A DNA stretch of 39,041 bases from Bryobacterales bacterium. Lineage in GTDB: Bacteria > Acidobacteriota > Terriglobia > Bryobacterales > Bryobacteraceae. Within the stretch, counting starts at the first letter, position 1. Every line of letters begins with the position of its first letter. Positions 24,027-33,021 of the stretch are shown here, one piece after another. Where the stretch lies: assembly GCA_025350625.1 (NCBI GenBank), contig JANXXL010000360.1:1-39041 (forward strand), written 5' to 3'. The notes beneath the pieces were generated by a model. That model saw only the letters and a program-made list of their open reading frames with translations, was not told the DNA's origin and made no database searches. The position numbers and the translations under genes are program-made.

Positions 24027-24752
24027 TTGACGCTCTCCATCGTCGTCCCCGCATTTAATGAAGAGCGCCGTCTGCCCTCCACCCTCGATGTAATTTTGGC
24101 GTGGCTGGATAGCGGCCCTTTCCGCGATGCGGAGGTGCTGGTGGTGGACGACGGATCGCGCGACAGCACGGCAGAACTGGTAGAAAGCCGCGTCGCGAGG
24201 GAGCCGCACCTGCGTCTCATCCGCAATCCGGGCAACCGCGGTAAGGGCTACGCGATTCGCCACGGCATGCTCGAGGCGAAAGGGGACTGGATTTTATTCT
24301 CCGATGCCGATCTCTCCGCGCCTATCGATGAACTTCCCAAATTACTCGCCGCCGCCGGGGAACGGAACGCAGCCATCGCGATTGGCTCCCGCGCGCTCGA
24401 CCGCTCCCTCATCGGCGTTCACCAGAGCCAATGGCGCGAGATCTCCGGCATCTTTTTCAACCAGATTATGCGTTTGATCACCGGCCTGCCTTTTGCCGAT
24501 ACGCAGTGCGGTTTTAAATTGTTCCGGCGGGACGCCGCACAGCGCGTTTTCCCACTGCAGCGATTGGACGGCTTCAGTTTCGACGTGGAGGATTTGTTTA
24601 TAGCGCATAAGCTGGGCATTGCTACCATTGAAGTCCCGGTCCGCTGGAACAATGTGGAAGGAACCAAAGTCGGCCTCACGCAGGGTATCGCGTCGTTTCT
24701 CGACCTGCTCCGCATCCGCTGGAATTGGCTGCAGGGCCGCTACGCGGATTAG
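24006..24752 (+). CDS. GT2-family glycosyltransferase, polyprenyl-phosphate glycosyltransferase type
   Basis: The 248-residue protein has a GT-A fold. It has 'LSIVVPAFNEERRLPSTLD', 'VLVVDDGSRDSTAELVE' and 'GKGYAIRHGMLEAKGDWILF', followed by the DxD-type SDADLS. Then come 'RSLIGVHQSQWREISG', 'DTQCGFKLFRRDAAQR' and 'VPVRWNNVEGTKVG'. This set matches dolichyl/polyprenyl-phosphate glucosyl- or mannosyltransferase-like GT2 enzymes, which put one sugar on a lipid phosphate at the inner membrane. The exact sugar cannot be told. The start is uncertain: ATG 24006 is chosen, TTG 24027 is the alternative. It is followed nine bases later by a sugar aminotransferase gene, so the two are likely co-transcribed. 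Confidence 0.9.
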   Translation: MRGYNGPLTLSIVVPAFNEERRLPSTLDVILAWLDSGPFRDAEVLVVDDGSRDSTAELVESRVAREPHLRLIRNPGNRGKGYAIRHGMLEAKGDWILFSDADLSAPIDELPKLLAAAGERNAAIAIGSRALDRSLIGVHQSQWREISGIFFNQIMRLITGLPFADTQCGFKLFRRDAAQRVFPLQRLDGFSFDVEDLFIAHKLGIATIEVPVRWNNVEGTKVGLTQGIASFLDLLRIRWNWLQGRYAD

Positions 24753-24761
24753 ACTGGGAGA

Positions 24762-25895
24762 ATGGCAACCAAAGCCCGGCTGCGGTCCATCCCGTTGCTC
24801 GATCTGACGCGTCAATATCAGCCCTTGCGCGAGCCGATCCAAACCGCCATTTCGGCCGTGATTGAATCGCAACGCTTCATTCTGGGAGCCGGTGTCGAGC
24901 ACTTCGAGCAGCGCTTCGCCGATTATTGCGGAGCGCGTTATGCGATCGGCTGTGCGTCGGGCACCGATGCTCTCGAATTGGCTCTCATGGCGCTGGATAT
25001 CGGAGCCGGCGATGAAGTCCTGACCGTGCCGTTCACCTTCTTTGCCACCGCAGGCGCGATCATGAGCGCGGGAGCGCGGCCCGTGTTCGTCGACGTCGAG
25101 CCGGAATCGTTCAACCTCGATGTCCGGCAACTGGACCACGCCCTGGCAACCCACCCGCGCGTTAAAGCAATTCTCCCGGTGCACCTCTATGGCGGCTGCG
25201 CCGACACCGGGCCGATGATCGAACGAGCCGTCGCTCGCCGTATTCCCGTGATTGAAGACGCCGCCCAAGCCGTCGGAGCCGAGTGGCAGGGCCGGCGCGC
25301 GGGCGCGATCGGGACGGTCGGCTGCTTCAGTTTCTTCCCCACCAAAAACCTCGGCGGGTTTGGCGACGGCGGCATGCTCACCACCGACAACGAAGACCTG
25401 GCGCGCAAACTGAAAGCGCTCCGCATCCACGGGTCGGTTGAAAAATACATGCACCAGTGGCCCGGCATGAATTCGCGGCTCGACGCGCTGCAAGCAGCGG
25501 TGCTTGACGTCAAGCTGGATCATCTTGACGACTGGACTCGCGCCCGCCAGCGTAATGCGGCGCTCTACTGCGAGTTGCTGTCGGGAGTGGTGACGACGCC
25601 CGCCGCGCAGCCTTATCAGACCAGCCACGTCTACAATCAGTTTGTGATCCGCTGCGCGCGCCGGGATGAGCTGCGCGCTTTCCTGGCTGAGTCCGGAGTA
25701 GGGACCGAAGTGTATTATCCCCTCCCGCTGCATCTGCAACCGGCGCTCGTAAGCTACGGCCACAAGGCTGGAGATTTCCCGGTCAGTGAACAACTCGCCA
25801 AAGAAGTGCTGGCGCTGCCCATATTCGCCGAACTTACCGAGGAAGAGATCACTGCGGTCGCGGGTTTGATCCGCGAGTTTTACGGGCGGGCGTAA
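24762..25895 (+). CDS. DegT/DnrJ/EryC1/StrS-family sugar aminotransferase
   Basis: The 377-residue protein is a PLP enzyme of the nucleotide-sugar aminotransferase family. Visible marks are 'IPLLDLTRQYQPLREPI' at the start, 'GCASGTDALELALMAL', 'VPFTFFATAGAI', the PLP-contact 'VIEDAAQAVGAEWQGR', the Schiff-base Lys region 'CFSFFPTKNLGGFGDGGM', and 'HQWPGMNSRLDALQAAVLDVKLDHL'. It adds an amino group to a keto-sugar nucleotide, giving an amino sugar for surface glycans. The precise product cannot be assigned. It follows the GT2 gene by nine bases and precedes a peptidase gene by 16, so the run may be one transcript. Confidence 0.95.
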   Translation: MATKARLRSIPLLDLTRQYQPLREPIQTAISAVIESQRFILGAGVEHFEQRFADYCGARYAIGCASGTDALELALMALDIGAGDEVLTVPFTFFATAGAIMSAGARPVFVDVEPESFNLDVRQLDHALATHPRVKAILPVHLYGGCADTGPMIERAVARRIPVIEDAAQAVGAEWQGRRAGAIGTVGCFSFFPTKNLGGFGDGGMLTTDNEDLARKLKALRIHGSVEKYMHQWPGMNSRLDALQAAVLDVKLDHLDDWTRARQRNAALYCELLSGVVTTPAAQPYQTSHVYNQFVIRCARRDELRAFLAESGVGTEVYYPLPLHLQPALVSYGHKAGDFPVSEQLAKEVLALPIFAELTEEEITAVAGLIREFYGRA

Positions 25896-25911
25896 CCCCG
25901 GAGGCTTTTCT

Positions 25912-28038
25912 ATGCGCGTTTTGCATCAATTCATAGCCGTATTTCTGGCGGCTTCAATTTTCAGCGTTGCCGCGGACAATTTGCCGCCCGTCCCGCAAAC
26001 GCCCAAGAAGCCGGTGACTGACGACTACCAGGGCGTACAAGTGGTCGATGACTACCGCTGGCTCGAACCCCCCGCCGACCCCGATGTTCGCAAGTGGAGC
26101 GATCAGCAGAACGCCCGCACCCGGGCATATCTGGATCATCTCCCGAATAGAGCCGAGATCGTGGAACGGCTGAATCAACTGAACAGCAGCTCCTCGATCC
26201 GTTTCTCAGCTCTCATTTCGCGCGGCGGCATGCTCTTCGCGCTCAAGACCCAGCCGCCGAAGCGGCAAGCCTACCTGGTAGCGCTGGCTTCGCCCGACGA
26301 TCCGGATTCCGCGCGCACAGTAGTCGATCCCAACGCGCTCGATCCCAGCGGGACCACCACCATTGACTTCTATGTGCCGTCGCTCGACGGCAAACTGCTG
26401 GCTGTCTCGCTCTCGAAAGGCGGCAGTGAAGATGGCGCCGTTTCTGTCTTCGACGCCGCCACCGGAAAGCAGCTCGGGGACAGCGTGCCGCGCGTCAATG
26501 GAGCCACTGCCGGTGGCAGCGTAGCCTGGAATCGAGACTCCACCGGTTTCTGGTATACCCGCTATCCTCGCGAGGGCGAGCGTCCTGCGGCCGATCTAAA
26601 TTTCTACCAGCAAGTTTATTTTCACCGCCTCGGCACGCCCACCGCGCAGGACGAATACGCCGTCGGCAAGCAGTTTCCGCGCATCGCCGAGGTCTTCCTG
26701 CGGTCCTCTGACGACGGCAAATACGTCCTCGCGCGCGTTGCCAATGGCGATGGCGGTGAATTCCTGCACTTCATGTTATTGCCCGACGGCCAGTGGCACC
26801 AGATCACGCGTTTTTCCGACCATACCTCCGAAGCAAACTTCGGAGCGGACGGAACGCTGTACCTCTTGACGCGTAAAGATGCTCCCATGGGCAAGATACT
26901 GGCCCTGACACCGCCGGCGTTCTCCGTCGCGAACGCAAAAACGATTGTGACGGCGACGCTATCCTCGATCGATGGCTTCGTCAAGGCGGGTTCGCATCTC
27001 TTCGTGCGCTATATGGCTGGCGGACCCTCCAAGCTGTTCGATATCGAATCCGGCAAACCCGACAAGCCCATTGACGTTCCGACGATTTCCTCGGTGGGAC
27101 AAATGGTGGCCCTCGGCGGCAATCAATTGCTGTTCGAGAACCAGAGTTTCGTCGAACCCCCAGCGTGGTTTCGCTATGACCCCGCCAACGGGCAGATGAA
27201 GAAGACGGCCTTATTCCAGACCACGCCTGCAGACTTCAGCGACGTCGAAGTCCTCCGTCAGATGGCTTCATCGAAAGACGGCACGCGCGTTCCCATGACC
27301 ATCCTCCGTCGCAAAGGCACCAAACTCGATGGCAAGAATCCAACGCTCCTCACCGCTTACGGCGGGTACGGAATCAATCAGGCCCCCACTTTTTCCGTGC
27401 GCCGCCGGCTGTGGCTGGAACACGGCGGTGTGTGGGTAGTGGCCAACCTGCGCGGTGGCGGCGAGTTCGGTGATACCTGGCATGAACAAGGACGCCTGAC
27501 CAAAAAACAAAATGTTTTTGACGACTTCATCGCCTGCGCCGAGACTCTTATCAAGACAAAGTACACCAGTCCCGATAAGCTGGTCATCGAAGGCGGCAGC
27601 AACGGCGGCCTGCTGATGGGCGCCGCGCTGACGCAACGGCCCGAACTCTTCCACGCCGTCGCAAGCCACGTCGGCATTTACGACATGCTGCGCGTCGAAA
27701 CCTTTCCGAATGGTGTTTTCAATGTGACTGAGTTCGGAACCGTGAAGGAGAAGGACCAGTTCCAGGCGCTCTACGCCTATTCGCCCTACCATCACGTAAA
27801 GGACGGTACCGATTATCCGGCCGTGCTCTTCCTCACCGGCGCAAACGATGGCCGGGTGGATCCTATGAACTCGCGAAAAATGACCGCGCGCTTGCAGGCC
27901 GCGACTAAATCCGACCGGCCCATCTTGCTGCGCACCAGCGCCGACTCGGGCCATGGCATCGGCGCAGCCTTAAACCAGCGCATCGAACAGGACGCCGACG
28001 TATTCTCGTTCCTGTTCGATCAATTAGGAATGAAGTAG
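25912..28038 (+). CDS. Secreted prolyl oligopeptidase family (S9) peptidase
   Basis: The 708-residue protein has a signal peptide (about 1-21, ending near SVAADN). It has the S9A N-terminal mark 'VVDDYRWLE', a beta-propeller region (about 70-430), and a C-terminal alpha/beta hydrolase domain. The catalytic residues are visible: Ser in 'IEGGSNGGLLMG', Asp in 'TGANDGRVDPMNS', and His in 'ADSGHGIG'. 'LRGGGEFGDTWHEQG' is the conserved loop before the catalytic part. It should cleave short proline-containing peptides in the periplasm or outside the cell. The ribosome site GGAGG lies about ten bases before the ATG. Its 3' end overlaps the convergent asparagine synthetase gene by 15 bases. Confidence 0.95.
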   Translation: MRVLHQFIAVFLAASIFSVAADNLPPVPQTPKKPVTDDYQGVQVVDDYRWLEPPADPDVRKWSDQQNARTRAYLDHLPNRAEIVERLNQLNSSSSIRFSALISRGGMLFALKTQPPKRQAYLVALASPDDPDSARTVVDPNALDPSGTTTIDFYVPSLDGKLLAVSLSKGGSEDGAVSVFDAATGKQLGDSVPRVNGATAGGSVAWNRDSTGFWYTRYPREGERPAADLNFYQQVYFHRLGTPTAQDEYAVGKQFPRIAEVFLRSSDDGKYVLARVANGDGGEFLHFMLLPDGQWHQITRFSDHTSEANFGADGTLYLLTRKDAPMGKILALTPPAFSVANAKTIVTATLSSIDGFVKAGSHLFVRYMAGGPSKLFDIESGKPDKPIDVPTISSVGQMVALGGNQLLFENQSFVEPPAWFRYDPANGQMKKTALFQTTPADFSDVEVLRQMASSKDGTRVPMTILRRKGTKLDGKNPTLLTAYGGYGINQAPTFSVRRRLWLEHGGVWVVANLRGGGEFGDTWHEQGRLTKKQNVFDDFIACAETLIKTKYTSPDKLVIEGGSNGGLLMGAALTQRPELFHAVASHVGIYDMLRVETFPNGVFNVTEFGTVKEKDQFQALYAYSPYHHVKDGTDYPAVLFLTGANDGRVDPMNSRKMTARLQAATKSDRPILLRTSADSGHGIGAALNQRIEQDADVFSFLFDQLGMK

Positions 28039-29898
28039 ATCCGGCGCCCTCACGCGACTCGCTCGCAGCCAGTTTTCGAGCACCACCAACGTCCACAATT
28101 GCACCGGCGCACGTCCCTGCTCGATAGCCCTCGATACAGCGCCTGCCAGTTCACCTTTGCGCATCCAGCCTTGCTGTTCCAAAAGAGGGTCCTCGACCAG
28201 CGCGTCCAGTTGGGGCCGCCAGCCGTTCGCCAGCCAGTTCTCGACGGGAACGGTGAAGCCTTGTTTTTTTCGGCTGGCCACTTGAGGCCCGACGTTGCGG
28301 CGCACCAGGGCCCGCAGGATCGCCTTCAACTCATTGCCGCGCAGCCGCATCTCAATCGGCAGAGACGCCGCATGCTCCCACATGCACTGATCGAGAAACG
28401 GAGAGCGCGCTTCGATCGAATAATACATGGCCCCGCCATCCACTTTGGTCATGTACTCGGCCAAGAAGCGGGTGCGAAGCTCGTATCCCAAAAAGTCGCG
28501 CATCAATTCGCGGCCGGAGTCGAAGGAATCTGCAATCTGGCGGTGCGACATCTGTCTTCCCGAGAGGCGCTCCCCGAGCATGCCGGCACGTTCGTAATAC
28601 GGCAACCCGTCATGGGTTCGAGTCACCGCGCCCAGCCCACCGACGGCGTAATCGGTCAAATGCATCCCCCGCCGCAATGCCGGAATCCGCGCCACCGCAG
28701 GACGCAAAGCAGGCCATAGCCGCGCCGCCTGCCGCGGCAGGAGCCGGGATAAACGCTGAGCGTAGTGGAAATTCCGGTGATGGTTGTAACCGAGAAAGAC
28801 GTCGTCCCCGCCATCGCCGGTCAGCAGCACCGTGGCTTTCGCTTTCACGGCCTTGCACACCTGCAACATGCCTAGCGCGGAGGAACAGGCGAAGGGCTCC
28901 CCATAAGCGTGGGTTAAATCCTGCAACGCAGGTTGCTCGCCGGGAGCAAGCTCGATGACCTCGTGCGGGATTCCCAGAATGCGGGCGGTCTCGCGGGCGT
29001 CTTCCGATTCGTCGGAGGGATGGCCCGGCGTTCCCACCGTGAACACTTTCACGTTCGCGTTCAGCTTGGCCATAGCCCATGCGATAAGAGTGGAATCGAT
29101 CCCTCCGCTGAGCAAAGCGCCGACCGGGACATCGGCGATCAAGCGGAGTTTCACGACTTCGAGCAGCAGAGCTTCCGTTCGATTCACCGCGTCGTCGAAG
29201 CTGATGCGCTGCGACCCGGGTTCCGGCGATGTCCAGTAGCAGCGTTGCTGAATGCGCCCGTCCTGCCATTCGACGATGGTGGCAGCCGGCACTTTCCGCG
29301 CCCCCGCGTAAATGGCCAGGTCTTCGCTAACCCAGCCGAATTCTAGAAATTCGAGCACCGCTGCGGGATCGATCTCGTCAACCAAGCCCGCCTCGCGAAG
29401 CGCCGTGATGGTGGAAGCGAAGCCGATCTGTCCGTTCGTCGCGGCATAGAGCAATGGTTTGACGCCCAACCGGTCGCGTACCAGCGTAAGCTTGCGCTGC
29501 GGATTATCCCAAATCCCGAAAGCAAACATTCCGCGCAGCCGGGGGACCATCCCGTCGATTCCCCACTGCCGGTAGCCGTTGAGGAGAACCTCCGTATCGG
29601 TATTAGACCGAAAGCGGTGCCCACTCGATTCGAGCTCCTTGCGCAGCTCCTGGAAATTATAGATACACCCGTTGAATACCAGCCCGATCTCGCCGTCGTC
29701 GGAAAGCATGGGCTGATTCCCGGCCGCGCTTACGTCCAGGATCGCCAGCCGGCGATGTCCCAGAACCGCCTCGGGCCAAGTGGAGACGCCCTCGGAATCC
29801 GGGCCGCGCCGCGCCAGAGAGCACACCATGGCGTCGACCGCCTGACGTGCGCCTCGCGGATCAATCGACCGCCCGACGAGACCCGCAATCCCACACAT
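28024..29898 (-). CDS. asnB: Glutamine-hydrolysing asparagine synthetase
   Basis: The 624-residue protein begins MCGIAGLVGRS. The class II glutaminase nucleophile is Cys2, with 'LGHRRLAILD' and 'FNGCIYNFQELR' behind it. The synthetase half has the PP-loop 'GALLSGGIDSTLIAWAM' and 'LLTGDGGDDVFLGYNHH', then 'YYSIEARSPFLDQCMWEHA'. It makes asparagine from aspartate, ATP and glutamine. Homologues in surface-glycan clusters often instead amidate sugar acids or act on other carboxylates, so the true substrate is open. It lies divergent to the flippase gene with 25 bases between the start codons, inside the glycan region. Confidence 0.95.
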   Translation of the reverse strand: MCGIAGLVGRSIDPRGARQAVDAMVCSLARRGPDSEGVSTWPEAVLGHRRLAILDVSAAGNQPMLSDDGEIGLVFNGCIYNFQELRKELESSGHRFRSNTDTEVLLNGYRQWGIDGMVPRLRGMFAFGIWDNPQRKLTLVRDRLGVKPLLYAATNGQIGFASTITALREAGLVDEIDPAAVLEFLEFGWVSEDLAIYAGARKVPAATIVEWQDGRIQQRCYWTSPEPGSQRISFDDAVNRTEALLLEVVKLRLIADVPVGALLSGGIDSTLIAWAMAKLNANVKVFTVGTPGHPSDESEDARETARILGIPHEVIELAPGEQPALQDLTHAYGEPFACSSALGMLQVCKAVKAKATVLLTGDGGDDVFLGYNHHRNFHYAQRLSRLLPRQAARLWPALRPAVARIPALRRGMHLTDYAVGGLGAVTRTHDGLPYYERAGMLGERLSGRQMSHRQIADSFDSGRELMRDFLGYELRTRFLAEYMTKVDGGAMYYSIEARSPFLDQCMWEHAASLPIEMRLRGNELKAILRALVRRNVGPQVASRKKQGFTVPVENWLANGWRPQLDALVEDPLLEQQGWMRKGELAGAVSRAIEQGRAPVQLWTLVVLENWLRASRVRAPDLLHS

Positions 29899-29923
29899 AT
29901 CCTAATTATCTCAGCCTGGAGCG

Positions 29924-31543
29924 GTGCCGCGGGCAGGCTACAATCAAACTACAGCCCACTCGGGAGGAACAACGACGGAGACCAACACGCTTGGCGAAGG
30001 CCAGGAAAGATGGGCCGAACGATTTTTCGTAAACGTCGTTTGGAGCTGGCTGGGCGTGATTGCCAGCTTCCTGACCGGTTTTTTCCTTTCGCCGTACATC
30101 ATTCGAAAACTGGGGGAGCAAAGATACGGGATCTGGGCGCTGGCCTTCGCGTTCATCGATTATTTCACCTTCTTCGATTTCGGATTCAAGTCCGCAATCA
30201 TCAATTTTGTCTCCCGCTTCCGCGGGCAAAATGATCGCGACTCCATCAACGAAGTAGTCAACACCGCGCTGTACTATTTCCTCGGAATCGCAATACTTTT
30301 GCTTACTGCGACGTGGCTGATTTCAGGGCAGCTCCACCGCTTCTTTAAGATTTCGCCGGAGTATCAGGCTGAATTTGCGGTGCTGGTGCGCATCATCGGC
30401 GTGGGCTGGTCGGCGGCGATTGCGCTGAACGTTTTTGTGGCCGGCCTCGAAGCCTTCCAGCGTTTCAAAGTGCAGAACCACATCGCCGTTCTGTCGTTGA
30501 TTCTGCGCTCGGGAACCAGCGCTGTGCTTCTTTTCTTCGGCTACGGATTGACCGCCATGGGAGTGGCCGTCATGTTCAGCCAATTCGTGAGTTACGGGCT
30601 CACTTTCCTTGGTTTCCGGCGCGCGTTCCCCGCCTTGCGCATTTCCCCCTCGCTGGTGCGGAGAAGGATGTGGAAGCAACTGGCGCAATATGGAATCCAT
30701 TCGTTCGTTGCGCAGCTCGGCGCCATGCTGCAAAATCAAGGGCCGCCGGTCCTCATCGGGCACTTCCGCACCGAAGCATTCGTCGGTTATTACACTCTTC
30801 CCAATCGCCTTTTGCAGTACATGGTCGAGATGGTGACGCGCATCGCCTCGGTCACTACGCCCAACACCGCGGAGCTTCTGGCGCAAGGCAAGCGCGACCG
30901 CATCGCACGCCTGGGAGTGTATTTGAACCGCTATTGTTTCGCGCTTTTTGTGCCGCTCAGCCTGTTCCTGTTGATCTATGGAAAGGCGCTGATTGAGCTT
31001 TGGGTGGGTCCGGCGTTCAGCATGCATGCGGCCCCCTTGCTGCCCGCTTTCGTGCTGATGACGTCGTTTGGCGTCGCGGGACAGTTCAACTCCGTGGGAA
31101 TTCTTTTCGGGATGGCCAAGCACGATACCTTCGCCAAGGCCATGGTGACGGAAGCTGTAACCACTTTGATCGGCATGACCCTGGTGCTTCCGCGATTCGG
31201 GATCCTCGGCGCAGCCTGGGTGGCGTGCGGAGTGGCCATCGCGAATCGGGGGCTGGTCACTCCCTACTTGCTCTGCCGCAATCTCGAATTGAGCTTGCCT
31301 CGCTACTTGCGGGCGATTTATTTGGTGCCGGTGCTGTTAGCCCTGCCCACGGCGGTGCTCGCGTACTGGATGCGGAATTCCTGGCTTCCCGGGAAAAATT
31401 GGATGGAGCTGCTGATGGCGCTGGCGATTTTGAGCGCGCAGTACTATGCCGTATTCTTTTTCACCGGCTTCGACAGGGAGCACCGATCGATGCTCCAGGA
31501 GTGGGTTACCCGCAGGCTACAAATCCGCCGCGCCCGCGCATAA
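29924..31543 (+). CDS. Polysaccharide flippase (Wzx/oligosaccharide exporter type)
   Basis: The 539-residue protein has about 12-14 hydrophobic helices and the family's opening 'GLVASF-like' segment (VIASFLTGFFLSPYIIRKLGEQRYGIWALAFAF split at 30055-30160), 'FDFGFKSAIINFVSRFRG', and a conserved mid-part 'LAQYGIHSFVAQLGAMLQNQ'. It should move lipid-linked glycan repeat units across the inner membrane. The true start is uncertain: GTG 29924 is the only obvious start codon; a strong GGGAGG lies at 29960 with no standard start codon behind it, and the first 30 residues are polar and not conserved-looking. It leads the group containing the carrier protein and ligase genes, 62 bases upstream of the former. 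Confidence 0.88.
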   Translation: MPRAGYNQTTAHSGGTTTETNTLGEGQERWAERFFVNVVWSWLGVIASFLTGFFLSPYIIRKLGEQRYGIWALAFAFIDYFTFFDFGFKSAIINFVSRFRGQNDRDSINEVVNTALYYFLGIAILLLTATWLISGQLHRFFKISPEYQAEFAVLVRIIGVGWSAAIALNVFVAGLEAFQRFKVQNHIAVLSLILRSGTSAVLLFFGYGLTAMGVAVMFSQFVSYGLTFLGFRRAFPALRISPSLVRRRMWKQLAQYGIHSFVAQLGAMLQNQGPPVLIGHFRTEAFVGYYTLPNRLLQYMVEMVTRIASVTTPNTAELLAQGKRDRIARLGVYLNRYCFALFVPLSLFLLIYGKALIELWVGPAFSMHAAPLLPAFVLMTSFGVAGQFNSVGILFGMAKHDTFAKAMVTEAVTTLIGMTLVLPRFGILGAAWVACGVAIANRGLVTPYLLCRNLELSLPRYLRAIYLVPVLLALPTAVLAYWMRNSWLPGKNWMELLMALAILSAQYYAVFFFTGFDREHRSMLQEWVTRRLQIRRARA

Positions 31544-31605
31544 CAGGGCCGGCCTCCATCTGTCACTATGGAAGTATCTTCTTGAGGGAGGCGATTGCGC
31601 TAAAC

Positions 31606-31854
31606 ATGGCGGACAGTGATTGTTTGGAAGCGGTGGGGGCCATTATCCGCGAGGTATGCGGGATTAGCGGCTTACAACCCGACCAGGATTTTTACGATGC
31701 TGGCGTGACATCCGTGCAGGCCCTGCCCCTGCTGATGGAACTCGAAGACAGATTTGAGGTGGCGATTCCCGATGACCGCTTTATTGCGGTGCGAAATACC
31801 CGCGCCCTGTGTGCGGTGATCGCGGAAATCAAAACCGGCAGCAACGCCGCATGA
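31606..31854 (+). CDS. Stand-alone acyl/peptidyl carrier protein
   Basis: The 82-residue protein is a four-helix carrier domain. The phosphopantetheine site is Ser36 in 'FYDAGVTSVQALPLLMELE'; the usual DSL is TSV here, with Thr in place of Asp. The later 'FEVAIPDDRF' and 'VRNTRALCAVIAEIK' match helices III and IV. A phosphopantetheinyl transferase must add the cofactor; none is in the window. The start ATG follows a GAGGGAG site about 16 bases upstream. Its stop codon overlaps the next gene's ATG (ATGA), so the two are translationally coupled. With the adjacent seryl-tRNA-synthetase-like ligase it is a strong candidate for a dedicated amino acid carrier, not a fatty acid ACP. Confidence 0.88.
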   Translation: MADSDCLEAVGAIIREVCGISGLQPDQDFYDAGVTSVQALPLLMELEDRFEVAIPDDRFIAVRNTRALCAVIAEIKTGSNAA

Positions 31855-33017
31855 CAAACTCCGTGCGCCTCCAATCCCCAGCCAGTGAGATGGCCCGGGA
31901 AGAGATCTCGAAACAAGTTGCCTTTTTATCCAAATCGATAACCAATGTCAGGTTCTCCGACGACGGGGCTTCTATCACCTTCGAGGCGGATGACGCTGAA
32001 TCCGATGGATTGCAAGCGTCCGTGCAGCAGTTGGGGAACCGTGTCGCCCGCGCGCTACGCAGCCTGCAGCGCAAAATTGTTTTTTCGAGCGCCGCCGCCG
32101 CCGATCCCAAATTTTCAAGCGCGGTTCGCATGGACGGAGTCCATTTTATGGGCAATGGTCAAGTGGCCCTCGCCGGTCTGCCGCTGCGTCTGTTTAATTA
32201 CTTCGACCGGGTGTTTGAAGACTTCGGCAAACCCTGGCAGGCGGAGCCGGTGCGGACACCCACCCTGATTCCCACGAAAACCCTGTCCCGCTGCGATTAT
32301 TTTCGCTCCTTCCCGCAGAACGTTACCTTCGCCAGTCACCTGCGCGAAGAAGGAGATGTGATTGACGGATTCCGAGCCCGCCATCAAACCGCCGATGACG
32401 TGGATGACCATGCGCTGGCGGATATGGAGCGCCCCGAAGCGTGTCTATCGCCGGCGGTTTGTTATCACGTCTACCGTATGCATCAGGATGAAACTCTGCC
32501 TGCGCAGGGATTGATCTACGGCATCTGCGGGAAGTGCTTCCGCTACGAATCTTCGAACCTCTCCGACCTGCGGCGGCTGTGGGACTTCACCATGCGCGAA
32601 GTGGTGTTTCTCGGAACCCGCGAGGACGTGCTGGCGAAGCGCGAAAAATCGATGACCATGATGGCGGAATTTCTAGACGCGCATCAACTGGCAGGCGAGA
32701 TTCGGACTGCCAGCGACCCCTTCTTTGTAGCGCCCGACGCCGTCTCCAAAACTTACTTCCAGTTGAGCTCGGATTCAAAATTCGAAGTTTCCCTGATGTT
32801 ACCCGCAGGGGAACGCACCGCCGTCGGGTCTCATAACTATCATTCCGACTTTTTTGGACGCGTCTTTCATACCGACATCGCGGGCGCGGGCGCGATGCAC
32901 AGCGTATGCGTGGCGTTCGGTCTCGAGCGCTGGGTATACGCGTTCCTGCAACAGCACGGCTCCGACCCCTCTCAGTGGCCCGAACCTGTGCGTGGAGCGC
33001 CTGAGTTCCGGGGCTAG
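31851..33017 (+). CDS. Amino acid:[carrier protein] ligase, class II seryl-tRNA synthetase-like
   Basis: The 388-residue protein keeps the class II aminoacyl-tRNA synthetase core. Motif 2 is 'CFRYESSNLSDLRRLWDFTM' (about 229-248), then REVVFLGT. Motif 3 is 'VAFGLERW' (about 354-361). Probable zinc ligands are Cys148 (SRCDYFRSF), Glu196 (ERPEACL) and Cys353 (HSVCVAFG), as in methanogen-type SerRS and in the ligases that load glycine or alanine onto carrier proteins. The helical tRNA-binding arm of true SerRS is missing; about 90 N-terminal residues are unlike it. It should form an aminoacyl-adenylate and pass the amino acid to the pantetheine of the carrier encoded just upstream. The amino acid is not decided by sequence here. 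A tRNA role is unlikely. Confidence 0.87.
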   Translation: MTNSVRLQSPASEMAREEISKQVAFLSKSITNVRFSDDGASITFEADDAESDGLQASVQQLGNRVARALRSLQRKIVFSSAAAADPKFSSAVRMDGVHFMGNGQVALAGLPLRLFNYFDRVFEDFGKPWQAEPVRTPTLIPTKTLSRCDYFRSFPQNVTFASHLREEGDVIDGFRARHQTADDVDDHALADMERPEACLSPAVCYHVYRMHQDETLPAQGLIYGICGKCFRYESSNLSDLRRLWDFTMREVVFLGTREDVLAKREKSMTMMAEFLDAHQLAGEIRTASDPFFVAPDAVSKTYFQLSSDSKFEVSLMLPAGERTAVGSHNYHSDFFGRVFHTDIAGAGAMHSVCVAFGLERWVYAFLQQHGSDPSQWPEPVRGAPEFRG

Positions 33018-33021
33018 GCGC

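Noticed and set aside
24015-24027. Leaderless transcript from TATAAT with a TTG start at 24027
   Set aside because: The spacing is tempting, but there is no -35 match and the ATG at 24006 is in frame; kept only as an alternative start.
24342-25793. A 483-residue ORF on the minus strand
   Set aside because: It is antisense to the GT2 and sugar aminotransferase genes, which have clear family motifs. Its product shows no domain and is His/Arg-rich, as expected of a shadow frame in GC-rich DNA.
31851-33017. A second seryl-tRNA synthetase
   Set aside because: The tRNA-binding helical arm is absent, the zinc-type active site is that of the carrier-loading group, and a carrier protein gene overlaps its start.
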